Part shown: positions 24,446-37,366 of the stretch, one piece after another
Layout of the letters: every line of letters starts with the position of its first letter
Position numbering within the stretch: position 1 is the first letter of the stretch
The notes under the pieces: model-generated
What the model was told of the DNA's origin: nothing
Database searches by the model: none
What the model saw: the letters and a program-made list of their open reading frames with translations, nothing else
Position numbers and translations under genes: made by a program
Assembly: GCA_028023455.1 (NCBI GenBank)
Contig: JAQFVV010000274.1
Span: 248,001-312,000, forward strand
Direction of reading: 5' to 3'
Source: Epiperipatus broadwayi
Taxonomy: Eukaryota > Onychophora > Udeonychophora > Euonychophora > Peripatidae
DNA length: 64,000 bases

Positions 24446-24880
24446 GAGGTTCTATGTAGCATCCAGGAATAAGTCCATATATGAATGATAGAAAGATATT
24501 TTTCAATTGGTGTCCATCTCTATAATAAATTATTTTTTCAAACTGTTTTGCACTTATTGGTAGCAGTATAATAGATTTGAAATTTGAAGGACCTGATTTA
24601 TTTTCTGATTTATGAATCTGAGTTATTTTTGAGAATTTCCAACAATCAGGAAGTGCTGATGTTTTTAATATATACTAATGTGGGTATCAATAATTTTATA
24701 CAACCTTTTGTAGATGAATTCTGGTATATTATTATTGTTAATAATACTTTTTTTATTTTCATATATCTAATAGTATTTGTGATTGCTCCAGCATTTATTT
24801 TATGTTTATTATGTTATCATTTTGTAAAAGATTATCTATAAAAGGATATATATGTGAATTTTCATCAGTGTTATCCTTTA
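24446..24880 (-). pseudogene. LINE reverse-transcriptase fragment (N-terminal RT motifs)
   Basis: The minus strand is open through ALPDCWKFSKITQIHKSE, then NFKSIILLPISAKQFEKII, the LP.WK...K...(Y)RPIsLLp...K.fEkii signature at the start of the RT domain in non-LTR retrotransposons. The frame ends at the PLE2 junction. Motifs A to C are absent. The plus-strand 85-aa frame at 24584-24841, which looks membrane-like, is the antisense shadow of this fragment. Confidence 0.7.
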
Positions 24881-25044
24881 AGCAGAGAAATATTCCATGA
24901 ATTTATCAGGTTTAATATCTTCATTATAGCATTGTTGTTTTTTAAGTGGTCTTTCATATAGTCCCAAAATGTATTAGCGTCTTTACAAATATTATTTTGT
25001 ACATTGTCCACTTATAAAATATAATCTTGACTCTCCAGTTTTTT

Positions 25045-25890
25045 ACTGTAATGGACTGTAGTCTGAACATATGGTGAACCTATGTATTTGTGCCTAATAT
25101 GTAACAGAGTGAATAACGTTTAAAATGGTATATCCAGAACCTTTTACTTACAGGTCCTATTACGACTCAGAGTTCTAACTCAGTGTAGACATTTGCTTTT
25201 AACTCTGCTCAAGGATAGTTTTAAACAGGATGACAATAATGGGTCCTCTATATAGATCCCTAATGGCTTTTACTAATGAATATATTTTAAAAAATCTGTA
25301 TATATGTGTAATAGCTATTCTGATGAGTGAAGTATGAATGATGCTTGATAATCTAGAGACCAGAGAAACAAAGATTTTTAACTTCAAACAACAAATATTT
25401 ATTAACAAATCTAGGTTAAATTTATAATATTTATAACTCAATAAGAATATATACATGAATAAAATAAAGTATTGATTTATTTTTATTCTATTAAGACTAG
25501 CTGTGATTTAAATATAAAAATATTAATCAAAATAAAATTATAAAATTATAATTCATAATATACAATGATTACTTTGTTTGTGTCCTTTAAATGTATATTA
25601 ATGTTGTATCTGTGAATTGCTAATTTGTGTATTGTTCATTCATGAGGCGGTTAATCATTCAAACAAGAAAATGTTCTCATATATACTTACTTATTAATTA
25701 GTTTGATTTTAATATATTAATTGTCTAATAAATGTAAATATTTAAAATCTTACCTTTTGTCTTTAAGTCATTGTCCAGTTTAATTTAAGCATTCAATTAC
25801 GCTAATATTTTATTTATAAACATATAATATATTTACTTATACCTTGAGTTGTGTATTTGTATTTTCCTCTCCCTATAAAAATTTAAACAA
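25045..25890 (-). repeat. Truncated copy of the PLE3 3' tail
   Basis: About 845 bp is nearly identical to 45810-46655, the region just 3' of the PLE3 coding relic. The match starts within a few bases of the PLE3 stop codon (gtttgtttaaatttttat on the minus strand), so this copy holds only untranslated tail. The 85-aa frames in both copies are conserved simply because the copies are similar; no protein motif is visible. Confidence 0.75.
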
Positions 25891-27690
25891 ACGGGTTCTT
25901 TTTTAAAAAAAAAAAGTTTGCTATAAATGAATAAAAGGGTGAGAAAAACTTATAACCCAACTCTCAGTATACATTAAAAAAAAAAAAAAATTAAAAATTT
26001 TAAATCATTAAAATTAAATGAAATCTCAGAATTCTTTAAAAACAATAGCAAGTTAAATTTTCAAGAATGACTTCAGTGTTCTTAGCAGATAGTGTCTTTG
26101 TTTTATTTATGCATATTAAATCATATTAAACATTCCAAGCATTAACAATTCCCATGACAAAATCATTCCTGGGCTTTTGATTTTATAGCCATCGCCTTTC
26201 CAATTCCATCACCAGATCATTCCACGCTGATTTAAACATTAAACATACCAATGGGTATTATACCCCATAACGATCTAATGACACGAAGGAAGCAGAAAGA
26301 TCCCACGACAATTAATTTAGCAAGATTGCATCATTAGATTTTATATATACACGTATAAGTAGTTATCTATAAGTTTATTTTTTTAAAGCTTGGGTTGTAA
26401 TATAAAAATGAATGCTATTTATATGCAGTTTTATATATGTATGAGATGCATGATAATAAATTTCACTTTAACAGAAATACAAATAAGTATTAATAAAATT
26501 CTATGTCATTATTAGTTGGCTTTATCTTTTACAAGAAACATTTTATAGTAATTATATTTTTGAGGACGATAAATAAATATGAAGCTCTCAGAATTTATTT
26601 GAACAAACAAAAGTTCATCACTTAAACAATGTCTTTTTTTCTTTTTTAAAATATTTTACACTAATAAATAATGAAATTCCAAATATTGAACAGTTCTTTT
26701 TTTAATAACAAAAGTAAATCATAATAACTAATATAATAACAGTTAAAATATTTTTATTCTACAACTTTAGTTTACGTACTCCATTTGAACAAAAAAAAAA
26801 AAACAACTAACAAAACTAAAAATTACTGTTGCTTAGTTTTTTTTCACGTTCCAAAATCAACAAATGTTTACTCTATTTTTAATTTTTTCAACAAAAGAAA
26901 CTTGTTTAATAAAATTTAATGTCAGATATTTTCTTTATTATTTTTGTCATGTCATGATTTAAAATCTTACACCTTCATGTATAAATGTGTGTATGTAGAT
27001 ATTTTATTCTACATTTAATAAAAAATTAATTAGTTCATTCCTTCATGAATGTATGGTTATGTTTGTATATGTATGTGTGGGTCACCAAATGTTTTAAAAT
27101 TATGTTTTAAAAGTTGGCTGCCTATCTAAACTTTATACATGTTTTATTTTATTCATTGAAAATATCAAATTCTTCAAAATTTAATCTAATCAGAAATGTT
27201 AAGAATATAAAACATCAATTACTTATTATTATTTTTTATAAGGATTGGGCATCACCTCACATTTCCCCCACCCTTAAAAGGTTAAAATTTAGCCTATTGT
27301 CAAAATTTTAGCACATGAACAAAGGTTTGGATGGTTATTGTGTTGGATAATTTTAGTCTTTTTAAATAAAGGAGAGTTCTAATACTGTTGTACTTATTTT
27401 AATTTACTCATTAATATTCATTTGCTTTTTATATAACTCATTCTTGTTAGATTCATATCCTTATCTTTTTCATCTTAACATTGAATTACTGTCATCCTTA
27501 ACATTGTTCCTACCATCTTTACCAGAATTACTAACTATATGATGGGTGAATATTCTGAAATTCGACTGGTTAAGTGTCTCTGTTCCAGAAGGCACATATT
27601 TGGTTTGTCAGCCTATATCCTGCTCCCTAGGAGTCTTATTGGATTTTTATAAGGTCTGAAATAAATATGGGATTCCCACATTGTATGGGT
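25891..27690. other. Gene-free AT-rich stretch
   Basis: Only poly-A/T runs and short unrecognised frames. The right end could hold the 3' end or 3' LTR of the gypsy element, but no copy of its putative 5' LTR was found here. Confidence 0.5.
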
Positions 27691-27989
27691 GAATTCCCAC
27701 ATCTCAGCCAATTCTAAGACACCTCAATGAAATGCTTCAACATTAATTTGAGTGTATCCTCATCACATCTACCTACTTTAGCCATTTACTCACGAACAAT
27801 ACTATCTTTTGCATTATAATATATTTGCTCATACACATTTATATTTTTTTTATAAACTCCACTTTTATCTACTTTAATCATGATCATCTGTTTATGAATA
27901 ACTAAGCTTCTATATTTGGCAGTTCTTTTTAACAACCAATGTATGGCTATAATATCCAAGCATTATAACTTCCTTTTATCTGATCTCCA

Positions 27990-29002
27990 TCAATATTTAA
28001 CCAAAATGCATTTGTGCCAGCTTGTTTCACAATAGCATATAGTCCAGCATATTGTTGACAAAATACATGGGTTATGTGTTCTCATAAAAACATTGTCTCC
28101 AATCTTAAAGTGATGTTTCCTTTTTTTCATATTCCTATTTCTAAAATTGGATTTATTAATTAATAGTTGGTGAGCCATTTGAATTTTAGTTTCTATGTCG
28201 TAGTGATGACATTCAATCCGAGGTTGGTATTTTACAAATAATGAAGGAATAGGTTGGTTAAAATGTAGTTGGATGGGTGTGAATCCAGTAGATTCATTTG
28301 CACCCCAATATCTGTCTGCTTCACCCACCCCCTATACTCATTCTTTAGGTAAGTCCTGATCAAACAGCTAAGCTCCCGCATTATGCAAATGCAAGGGTTT
28401 GATTGTGGATTTCTAATGGAAGTGAGCATGTGTTTGATTTGTAGTTTCTCCACCCATCTTTTTCATTCCTTAGATAGGAAAAGTGTTCCATGGTCTGACA
28501 AAATAGTTTTAGGTTTTCCTATATTGGGGAATTGAAGAGTGTTTAATACCCTGATTGTGTGTCTGGTATTAGCCTGGGGTATAGGTTAAGCAGAGACGTA
28601 TTTTGGAAAGAGATCATAAGCAACCAAGAGATACCTTTGCTTATTGAATGGAGGTAATGCTCCATAATCGATTGCCAAGATCTCATTTGGTCTTTCAAGA
28701 ATTATAGATTTTAATGCCTTGCTATAATTTTGGTTTACTGGCTTAGCTTTTAGGCATGCTAGACAATCCTGGAGTGTTCTCAAGATATCTTTATACATGC
28801 CTGGCCTGTAAAACCAAGTTTTCATAGTATGTTCTGTTTTACGGGCACCGTAGTGTCCATACAAACAGTGAATATACTTTATGAATGGAGCGCGTAAAAT
28901 TGTAGGTATCATTACCTTCCACTCTACAGTATTTGAATCAATTTGATAGAACAAGACCTGATTTTCTATCTGATATAGTGTAAGATTCTTGGGCACATTC
29001 AA
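27990..29002 (-). pseudogene. gypsy integrase, broken
   Basis: The frame 29002-28586 has the HHCC zinc domain (HCLYGHYG ... CLACLKAK) and the first core Asp in ILAIDYGALPPF. In other frames follow ILSDHGTLFLSKE near 28480 (second Asp) and TSIRNPQSNPCICIMREL near 28400, where the catalytic Glu of the usual SNP.ER motif is replaced. The C-terminal frame (28328-27990) has HHFKIGDNVFMRTHN, matching the integrase tail at the left edge of the window. With the Glu lost and at least three frame changes, it is dead. Confidence 0.85.
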
Positions 29003-29037
29003 AACTTCCTCTTCTTTTAGGGCTCTTATGATTAAGT

Positions 29038-29556
29038 TTAAATTTGGATCTTCAAATTGTAATTTGGGTAACCTCTTTCCAACTCATTCTCTACATTACT
29101 ATCAGTGGTTAGGTCGACATTCGTTATGTAGACATATACAGATAGATGGTTTTGATCTGACTGACATGGATTCCTACTAAGTATCTCAGCTACTATGCTC
29201 TCGGATCCTTTGCAATATCTCATGGTGTAATTAAATTTCTGCAACAGCAGACTCCACCTAACTAGGCAACTGTTGGTCAAATAGCTGTGGTTCAGGAATT
29301 CGAGGCTTTTATGGTCTGTGACCACTATCATCTCAGATCCGAGAAGCATCTTTTGGACCTTCTGGAAGGCCCACACTATAGCTAGTGCCTTTTCAGTTAC
29401 TGTATAATTCAACTCTGGACCTTTCAGGAGTCTACTGATAAAGTAGAGGATGCTTGGTTGTCCATCCTCCTGGATTTGGGATAATGTTACCCCTAAACTG
29501 AAACCACTACTGTCAGTTTGAATGACAAATGGTTTATCAAAATCAGGGAAGGCCAA
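29038..29556 (-). pseudogene. gypsy RNase H
   Basis: A 172-codon frame with FVIQTDSSGFSLGVTLSQ, YTVTEKALAIVWAFQ and VTDHKSLEFLNH: the Asp, Glu and Asp catalytic positions of a Ty3/gypsy RNase H are all visible. It overlaps the RT frame by 64 bp in a different phase. The last 40 residues run into the linker before integrase. This is the best-preserved enzyme domain of the element. Confidence 0.85.
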
Positions 29557-29599
29557 ATTATTTGTTGTAAAAACCCCATTTTGATATTTTCAAACACGC

Positions 29600-30404
29600 T
29601 CTCCTGTTCCTTGGTCCAATTCCATTGCTCTTCTTTCCTGATTAGTTTGAATAAAAGTTCCATGTGGTCAGCAAATGTTTTGCGGAAACGGTTGTAAAAA
29701 TTACACAAATCTATGAATGACCGAATTTGCTTTTTGTTAGTAGGCCTAGGAAAGTTTTGAATGGCGGAGATCTTATCTGGATGTGGTCTTATCCCATTAC
29801 AACCTATGATATGACCCAAGAAGACTACCTGATTAGATGCTAGGGTACTTTTCTTGAAGTTGATTGTTATTTTGTGAAAGCACTCCTGGAAAAATGTTGC
29901 AAGTTGTTGCTTCAACAAGATTTTCTTCAATGGTGGACGATGCGATAATCACATCATCCACCGAAATGGTTATGATTCGTTTAATCTCAGGATCTAATTA
30001 GACCAGCACCACTATTGATCAACCCAAATGGCATCCTATTGAACTGATAGGTAAAACCTTTGTACCGAAAAGCAGTATACTGGAAATCATCAAGATGAAG
30101 CTTGATCTGCCAATAGGTGGAAGTCAGATCAAAGATAGAAAATACTTTCTTGTTTCCAAATCTCACAAACAACTCGTGAATGGGTGGTGAAATATTTCTG
30201 TCTGGAACAGTAACTTTGTTTAGCTGCCGAGAATCCAAACAAAATTTCATTGACCCATCTTTCTTTTTCACAGTTACAACTGGATTGCAGTAAGGTGAAG
30301 AGCCTTTGGAAATGATTCTCCAATCCAGAATTTTGTTGATCTGTTAGCATATTTCCTGCCGATATTGGTACGCATAGGATACGATCTGGATTGAAATGGT
30401 TCAT
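29600..30404 (-). pseudogene. gypsy reverse transcriptase, frameshifted
   Basis: The frame at 30271-29987 encodes KKKDGSMKFCLDSRQLNKVT, then VFSIFDLTSTYWQIKL (motif A, Asp present) and QFNRMPFGLINS (motif B). In another frame at about 29975-29930 lies ITISVDDVIIAS, in which the usual Tyr of Y(V)DD is Ser. The next frame (29930-29493) has VVFLGHIIGCNGIRPHPDKI and the thumb, followed by the tether WTKEQESVFENIK. A stop or frameshift separates each block. Confidence 0.85.
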
Positions 30405-30567
30405 CTTCCTTCAATTTAATTCTCTATTGGAACCCAGCTATAACTCCTGGAATCTCCGAAGAAATTGGGTTTAACTGATTAATTATAGATCGTAACTCTC
30501 CCACATTTTCGCTATCTAATAGATTGGACTCTGCGAGTTTATTATCTATAAGTGCTTCGGGAATATT

Positions 30568-30945
30568 TCATACAACACAATCAACTTTAGGTAGGCCATA
30601 TCTTGGAAGCAATGTCATCTCCAAGACCTCATCATCAATCCTAATTATTTTATTGGAGAAATCAATAATAGAAGAGGGTAAGTGTAGGAAGTCTGCCTCT
30701 AGTATGACATCATGGATTAAACCATTTAATATCAAGAACACATGATAGAGGTTTGCTTGACCAAACTTTATTTCAATCCAAGTTTGTTTCTGCACAAGCT
30801 TTGTCTTGCTATTGTTAACCATGGTAACCTATACAGATTTCATGGGTAAGATTTTAACTTGGGGGTTCTTATTTAGAACCTTCTTGTACAGTTGGTCTCA
30901 AATGACAGAAATCTGGCTAACAGAGTCTAACAAAGCTTTAACCAG
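30568..30945 (-). pseudogene. gypsy aspartic protease, degenerate
   Basis: KALLDSVSQISVI near 30940 sits where retroelement proteases have ALLDTGSQ.S.I: the catalytic Asp stays but the Gly of the D(T/S)G triad is Val. About 75 residues on, DVILEADFL replaces the usual DIILG.DFL, losing another structural Gly. The 84-codon frame 30822-30568 covers the second half. The position between Gag and RT supports the call. Confidence 0.65.
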
Positions 30946-31197
30946 CAAATCTTCAGACAAAGCCTCTATCATGGGACAGCTCTGCAAAGCAAAGTTGGGT
31001 GCCTTGTCTTTCCACGAACATGTCATATTGATTGTTTCTCCATCTATTATTGGTACTTGTTCCTCATTGTATTTTTGGTTCCTTGAGGTGAGGAACTAAT
31101 CCTCAAGCACCTTTCTAGTTTAGTTTCTGCTTAGTGTTGGATGCATGATTACTGCATCCTGGTTTTGGTGAACTGTTTGGGGTACTAGGAAAATTTG

Positions 31198-33036
31198 TCA
31201 ATGACTTGCCATTATTGAATCTATTTCTCTTGGGCAACCACACATTTGGTGCATTGATTTGATTGGCTTTCTTTTTCCAGTGTCTGGGATCATTGTTGTT
31301 TTTTTCTTACGATAAAATAAGGCATTAACATCTGCCTCATTTTTCCCCGTCTCTGGTGTCCTAGTGGATAAATTAGCATTATTCATATCAATACTGTTTA
31401 ACAATTCAGCAACCTGCTCAATATTCCTAGCATTTGCACACATCAGTGATTGCTCTATACATAAAGGTAAATTCCCTTTAACTATTCGATGATTTCCGTT
31501 TCCCTAAAACAATATATGTTCAAAGAACGTAGCTTGGTAACTTGTCGCCTCAAAAACTTTGTTAGTGTTTCCCCAGTTGCAGACTTATATTTTTCCTGGG
31601 AAAGTTGGTACAAAATGGCTTCCTGTCTATCTCTGTTCCAAAAATGTCTAACCAAGTATCTGGTAATCATCAAACTTGGATGGAGTCTGGAACAATGACT
31701 CCCACCACATTAAGGCATCATCTTGGAGGTGACTATATTAGATTTATAATTTTTTCACTTTCAGACAAACTTGTATTTACCATGAAATAAAGCTTTAAGC
31801 TTCTTAAATGTTCATTTGGAGCTTCATTATTGAAACCTTTAAAAACTTTCAGCTTCACAAATTGGTTAATAGCATTTATCTGTGTGGTAGTAACATGAGT
31901 CTTATTCATTTACTGTGTACTTATTTGTGAATTCATTAGAGAATGATTTACATCAGCTTGACATTCATCTGGTTGTGTTTCATCTAGATGAAATTCATGG
32001 GGGCCATCTGCTTCAGATATCATATGAGATTGAAAAGTGGATTCTTCATTTGTGTCATTTGCTTTTGGTAAATTGCTAAAAGCTACTTTCAAATGTGCCA
32101 CATCATGGTTCCAATCTTCTCGGTCATTTTGGATCTTCTTTTCAGTTCCTAATTGTGGTTTCATATGAATTGGTATCTTTGAGTTAATTTGGAACTTATC
32201 TCTTGATGACCATTGCTTCATAGCTTCATCTAAACTATCAATTCGACTGTTTCAGTGGTTCTCTCCGTAAGTTTTTCTAACATTGTTTTGCATAACAGAG
32301 CATCTGTTTCCATAGAAGATATCTTATGTCCAAGCTGTTGTAAATGGTGATACACAGCTTGCATCATTTTCTCTTGAGGCTCCTTTTCTGCACTTTGTTT
32401 AATCTGGAGTTGGCCTAATTCCATCCGTATGCCTTCCAAATCTCCTTGAACTTTTTTCTTGTGATTTTTTTGACCCTGCCTCATTTCATCTTTAGTGGAT
32501 TCCTGGGCTTGGTGTACCTCCTTAATATTGTTATCAATTTGGGTGGTAATGCTTTCTTTAAACCCAGTAAATCGCTCTTGACACTGCAAGTTCACTACAT
32601 CTATATTTATTTTCGTCTCTTCTACATTTCGCTTCAATTCTGTACTACTGTTATGCACTTCATTCATCTCTGAAGATAACCGCTCCATGGCTGTAGAAAA
32701 TTTTATTTCAATGCCACTGATTCTTTTCTTAACCTCATCCAATTTGTCAATATCAGCCTTAGTTACCATGTTGCTCATTTCAGCCTTGATTATACCCATC
32801 TGACCACTCATGGCATCCATCCGACCATTCATGTCAGCCTTGACTGTATCTATCTGACCACTCATGCTATCCATCTGATCATTCATCCGGCCACTCATGG
32901 CATCCATCTGACCATTCATGTCCACCTTGACTATATCTATCTGACCACTCATGCCATCCATCGGACCATTCATGTCAACCTTGACTATATCTGACCACTC
33001 ATGTGTACCGGTCGGTTTCGTCTGTTCATATAACAA
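31198..33036 (-). pseudogene. gypsy gag, broken
   Basis: The first 268 codons (33036-32230) are open and form a long predicted coiled coil with 18-residue MNG.MDAMSGQ-type repeats. A second frame (32221-31910) continues it. The capsid starts near 31905 with FVKLKVFKGF, then LSESEKI, and continues at 31673-31482 with RHFWNRDRQEAILYQLSQEK and FLRRQVTKLRSL. The last piece (31443-31198) aligns with the Gag C-termini elsewhere in the window. A CMHC-like cysteine pair (MCGC) near the end is not a complete zinc knuckle. The FLRQVARLRSL-type block is shared with the inverted-repeat gag, so both are one Gag lineage. Stops and frame changes make it nonfunctional. Confidence 0.75.
32765..33004. repeat. 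54-bp in-frame minisatellite in gypsy gag
   Basis: Repeats built on gaccattcatgtc and ctatctgaccactcatg recur with a 54-bp spacing (accattc at 32911 and 32965; the next at 32824 is offset by 54 plus 33). The minus strand encodes 18-residue repeats of the form VK.DMNG.MDAMSGQID. Confidence 0.8.
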
Positions 33037-33084
33037 GATCTAGCATCTAGGCAAAAGTACCTCGAATCCAATCCTGTGCAAGAT

Positions 33085-36000
33085 ACATAGGTCAGGAACA
33101 TTCATGAACTCTGCCCTATTTGCCTATTTTCCAGATCTACCAACTTATGAGCAACAATTCCAATGATACTGATCTAATTTATCTCTACCCCGCCGGCATC
33201 ACAAAGTCGTGACACAAAAAGACTCTTATTCGAACTTTGTTGATGTCTAGAATATTATAATTAGCGATTTTCGATCATCTAGTAAGTGAAACCTTTTTAC
33301 ATTACATCAAAATTATTTCTATTCAATAAATGAAACAATGACTTAGATATTTAGAAAGATATAAAATTTATTAAATCAACTTGGAATATATATGATTGCA
33401 AACGTTATTGGTGTTACAATGTAAATAAAATGGGTGTTTATCTCCCTTGGACAACATTAACCTCTCTTACAATACTATATAATGAACATATTGAATCATC
33501 AATAACAAATAATTCATGGCTTTATTCTATTGCGGCTATTTATATGTCAATAATTTATCGATTGACTGGGACACATAAGATTTTTAATAATAGCGCTAGA
33601 CTACGGTACCTAAAGTTATTTGAATCCACCAGTAATAAAAACAACAGCATTCATACCAATACGTAAGTTTATTAAGTTGGATGATAAGGGTAATTTTATT
33701 TAATTAATACTTGCATTTGCTATATAAGAACGTGTGTGTGGGAAGCTAATTTGGGAAATAATAATAATGGCAGAAGTGTCGTATCTGAAAGTGTGAATGT
33801 AATATATATTAAAAAATGGCAATCCATTTAGTATAATCATAACAGTACGGTTTAGGAGAATTAATAGGCTTTTAACAAGAACAAAATATGGGAGAGCGGT
33901 ACGTGTATGAGGGCAATGGAACGATCTATTCTAAGATCTAAGAAGATGCTTCAATTCACCGTTAAAGAAATGCGACTCTCTGCAAACGTCGGCAGGGTCG
34001 GGTCATAAACAACTAAGAAGGCGCTTTATTGAATTGCCATAGGCTGGACTTTTGCCAGAGCGAACCCTATGCAACAATATCTCGCGCTGAAGAAATCCAA
34101 AGAGGTTTGCCAAACCTTGTCCTTGGCATTAGAAGTAAAAGTGAACGAAGCACAAAGATATATATATCACGAAAGGCCGGTATACACGTAACGCTTGCAT
34201 TAATATAAATATATAGATATTTAGCTAAGGAATAAATAATTATCGCCTATCTTTATTAATAAAAACCCCTCGTACCGGTATGATTTGATTACTACGTGGA
34301 TGTGGAAGAATTACAGTTAATGCTAATATAATATAGCTCATAGAACTAAACGATCCCCCCCCCCCTTTTATATTACTTTGAATTACACATAAACTTCCCA
34401 CAACGTATGACTAATATAAATCTTTGGTTTTGAATGCTTTAATAAATAGATAATTTTCATAGGATTAAATATATATAAAATTGGTGGCGGTTAGTGATTT
34501 CATGAAAGTAACATTAATTCAATTCATATAAATATATTTAAAGTTTTTAGAAGTGAGCGCTATTATTTAATTAATAAAAAACACATTTCTAAGAAAACAG
34601 ATTTTGCTTAGTTTTTTCGAAAATAACATTGTACAATAATTATCAAATTCTGATTTTATTTCCCCAGACTGGCAGGCTCCCGCTATACTAGGAATAACAA
34701 ATTTGTTTTCAAAACTACTAGGTTAATTACCCTCTGAAAAGTAAGGAGGGTTTTCTTTTATTAAAAGAGATAGCGTAAGCATTTGCGATTCTGGGGGAAA
34801 ATTATCGACATATAATTTAGTATCTGAAAGTATAAAACATAATAATAAGAATAAAATATTGCCGCATAGACGTGACATTAAGTACTAATAATTATTCAGG
34901 AGAGGTTTAATGTAGGAGAGATTACAGCTAAGTTATATAGAGAGAAGAAAGTACAATTGATAAAAGGTAAGAATTCATAAATTGATTCATAACTAATATT
35001 AAATTTTACAAATGAAAGCTTTACAAAATGTTTAAAGAAATAGATAAGTGAGAGTTAAAATTATTCACACTAACTTTAAGAGTCTAGCAGCATTTGAAAT
35101 TGTTACCTCTGTACAAACTTGGCTGTTCTTTTGATGATTTCGGATTCCCTCGGAGAACTAGATCTAGTTTGTTAAGCAGTTATTCAGGCAGGTAGTAATT
35201 TTATGATTTAACGAACAGGCATATAAGTATAGTCTATGAGTATCGGGGTCCATGGGCACAGATTGCAGGGGCGGCCATCTCGAATGACGAGAAAGGCGAT
35301 TTAGATTTACTCAGTACACATTGAAATTAACGAGCGCAAATTTTCTTGGTGACTGCTCTCCTTGACTGTCCTCTTTTCTCTCCTAAAAATAATTTGTAAT
35401 TATCCCATGCCTTGGTATTTTTGGAATCCCTTTCTGATTGGTCATTGCAATCTAATTTCCTAAAGAATTCGTATACAAGCTTTTACCCATTGTGATGGAA
35501 GATGCCATTGTTAGATAAGCATTCAAACTTTAATTAATTTTGATAAAAGAAAATGTTTGTAACAAAAGTAAATCAATTAAGTTTAGTTTCTAATTTTGAT
35601 TTTAGAGAAACTTTTAATTAAAGTTATGTTAGAATATTATACAAGATTACGCTTCTCACCTTTAACTAATTTTGACTAATTACAATCGCATCTTCCATAT
35701 TGGATTTAAAAGAAAAGTATAGTTTAATGACAAAAAATAATTTAAAAACACAATTTTATAAACTTACATGTAACGAACTTTTCCACTAAATATTTACTCA
35801 GTACCTTTGTCTCTACAATATCAGTAGATATCTGAGCTGCAATTAACAAACAATTAATACAGAAATTATAATATATTTTGATATTATAAGTCCGTTATAA
35901 TTAATCCCCCATTCCCTATTGCGTATACGAATTTTTAAATGCTATATTTATTAATTTTATTTTGCATGTTTAAATTCAGATATTTATGCCAATATCTTCG

Positions 36001-37366
36001 TTAATAAATATGTTAGTTAATATAACTCAAACAAAAGGATACAAACAAATGTGTTAGTGAGTGGAATATATGTGCAAGCATAGGGTTTGAATTTAGGTTG
36101 GTAGCGGAAGATTGGAAGTGGGCTGTGAAGCGCAATCTGAATCTCAGATTCCGCTTCATTTTCCCGGACTTACAATTGATAAAAAAAAAATGTAAAAAAA
36201 AAATATCTTACTTGCTGTTCCGGTGACAAAAGAACAACCTGGTTTGAAAGGAGTACGTAATTTATTTGTATATATATAAAAACAATTACCAAATTAATGC
36301 TAGCCCCATTTTTTTCTTTGCTGCTATATGCTAAAAAAATCTTAACCTATCTATCACTGAGTGCAAAACAATATTCATATTTTCCTTTTTTAAAAACGTG
36401 GTTCAAATTCCTTATCTATCCGTCTGTGATCTATTGTTCTGTCTTATTTTTAATATTTTCCCCGATCAGGAGGTTCAAATGGCTTTTTATTGAGGGTTTG
36501 GTCACCCTGCCAGAAGTTAGGTTGATCATGAGAGGTTGCTTGGTTTCTAGCTGGCTCAACTTTCCGTATTCTTTCATGAGGTTCTTTGTTGATGGGCGTG
36601 TAGTCAATGGTGGTGAGGAATTGTGCCATTTCCTCAATTTTCCTTATTCGGCATCCAACCATCATTTGTTGTATGTATGGTGGCATATTTTGTTGTATTG
36701 CACGGATAATCTGGGTCTCTGTAAATGGGAATGCCGTCAGAGACCGGAGACGTGCCACTTGCCTCAAAAAAAAACTGTGTGTGTTTCCTTGTTGGCCGAT
36801 CCATACATTTCTTTTAAAACCGAATGATAAATGCCGTCCTGGCGCTCCTCGCTCCAGAAGGTCCTTAACAGAGCTGCTGCATACTGTTCAAAATTCAGTG
36901 GCTTGTCTTCATGGCTTTCCCACCATGATTTTGCATATCCATTGAGATAGTGAATTGCCAAAGCTACTTGATCCGGTGCTGAGATCTGTTGGAATCGAAA
37001 CAATTCTTGAAGACTCTCAATATGCGCTTTTGGATTTTCTCCAGCATCCCCTTTGAATGTTTTCACTTGGATGAACTTCGCCATGTAGGCTTGTGCATTT
37101 GAGATCTGTCCTATGGGCATAACATTTGATGTCCTATCAACGTGGTGTTCCTGTACTGGTCCTAATGCGTCAGGTTTGAACTCTGATGAAATTTTCACTG
37201 CGCTGCTTTTTAGTTTATCAATTTCACCTCTCAGTTCCTTTAGCTGGTCTTGAAACTCCGTCTGTGTTTCCCGCACATTTAAAATGATCCTCTCTTGTTC
37301 TTCATGACATTTCAGTTCATCACCCAAACGTTCATTTATTTGACTTATAGCTATGTGGTGGGCAGC
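33085..37366. repeat. Left arm of the large central inverted repeat
   Basis: This arm of 4,282 bp is the inverse of 38173-42453, with scattered substitutions and small indels (roughly a few percent by eye). Apart from gag at its inner end, about 3.3 kb of the arm holds no recognisable gene. It carries an 11-C run at 34355-34365 that is 10 G in the other arm. The 78-aa frame at 33430-33666 has no family match. A candidate short exon lies at 35768-35836 on the minus strand. Confidence 0.95.
35768..35836 (-). other. Candidate 69-bp exon, left-arm copy
   Basis: Inverse of 39733-39801 with conserved splice-like ends (AG before it, GTAAGT after). See the right-arm copy. Confidence 0.25.

Larger units (their letters stand above)
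27990..33036 (-). mobile_element. Ty3/gypsy gag-pol retrotransposon, nearly complete, inactive
   Basis: Minus-strand order is Gag (33036-31198), protease (about 30945-30568), RT (30404-29600), RNase H (29556-29038) and integrase (29002-27990). RNase H before integrase is the Ty3/gypsy order. No env-like frame is seen. Stops and frameshifts lie in every domain. Sequence related to a 1.8-2.1 kb LTR family lies at 42454-44217, and an LTR-like end (tgtaccggtcgg) lies at 33006. The simplest inference is that the central inverted repeat split its 5' LTR. A 3' LTR was not found. Confidence 0.85.

Noticed and set aside
24584-24841. Plus-strand 85-aa hydrophobic frame resembling a membrane protein
   Set aside because: It is antisense to a recognisable LINE RT fragment. 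AT-rich antisense frames give Phe/Ile/Leu-rich shadows.
25199-25456. 85-aa frame conserved at 45955-46212
   Set aside because: Both frames lie in the duplicated PLE3 tail. Similarity follows from the DNA repeat, and no motif or start context supports coding.
33430-33666. 78-aa frame in the left arm
   Set aside because: No family motif; substitutions relative to the right arm do not favour coding conservation by eye.
36297-36827. 176-aa plus-strand frame in the left arm and matching antisense frames in the right arm
   Set aside because: Shadows of gag on the opposite strand.
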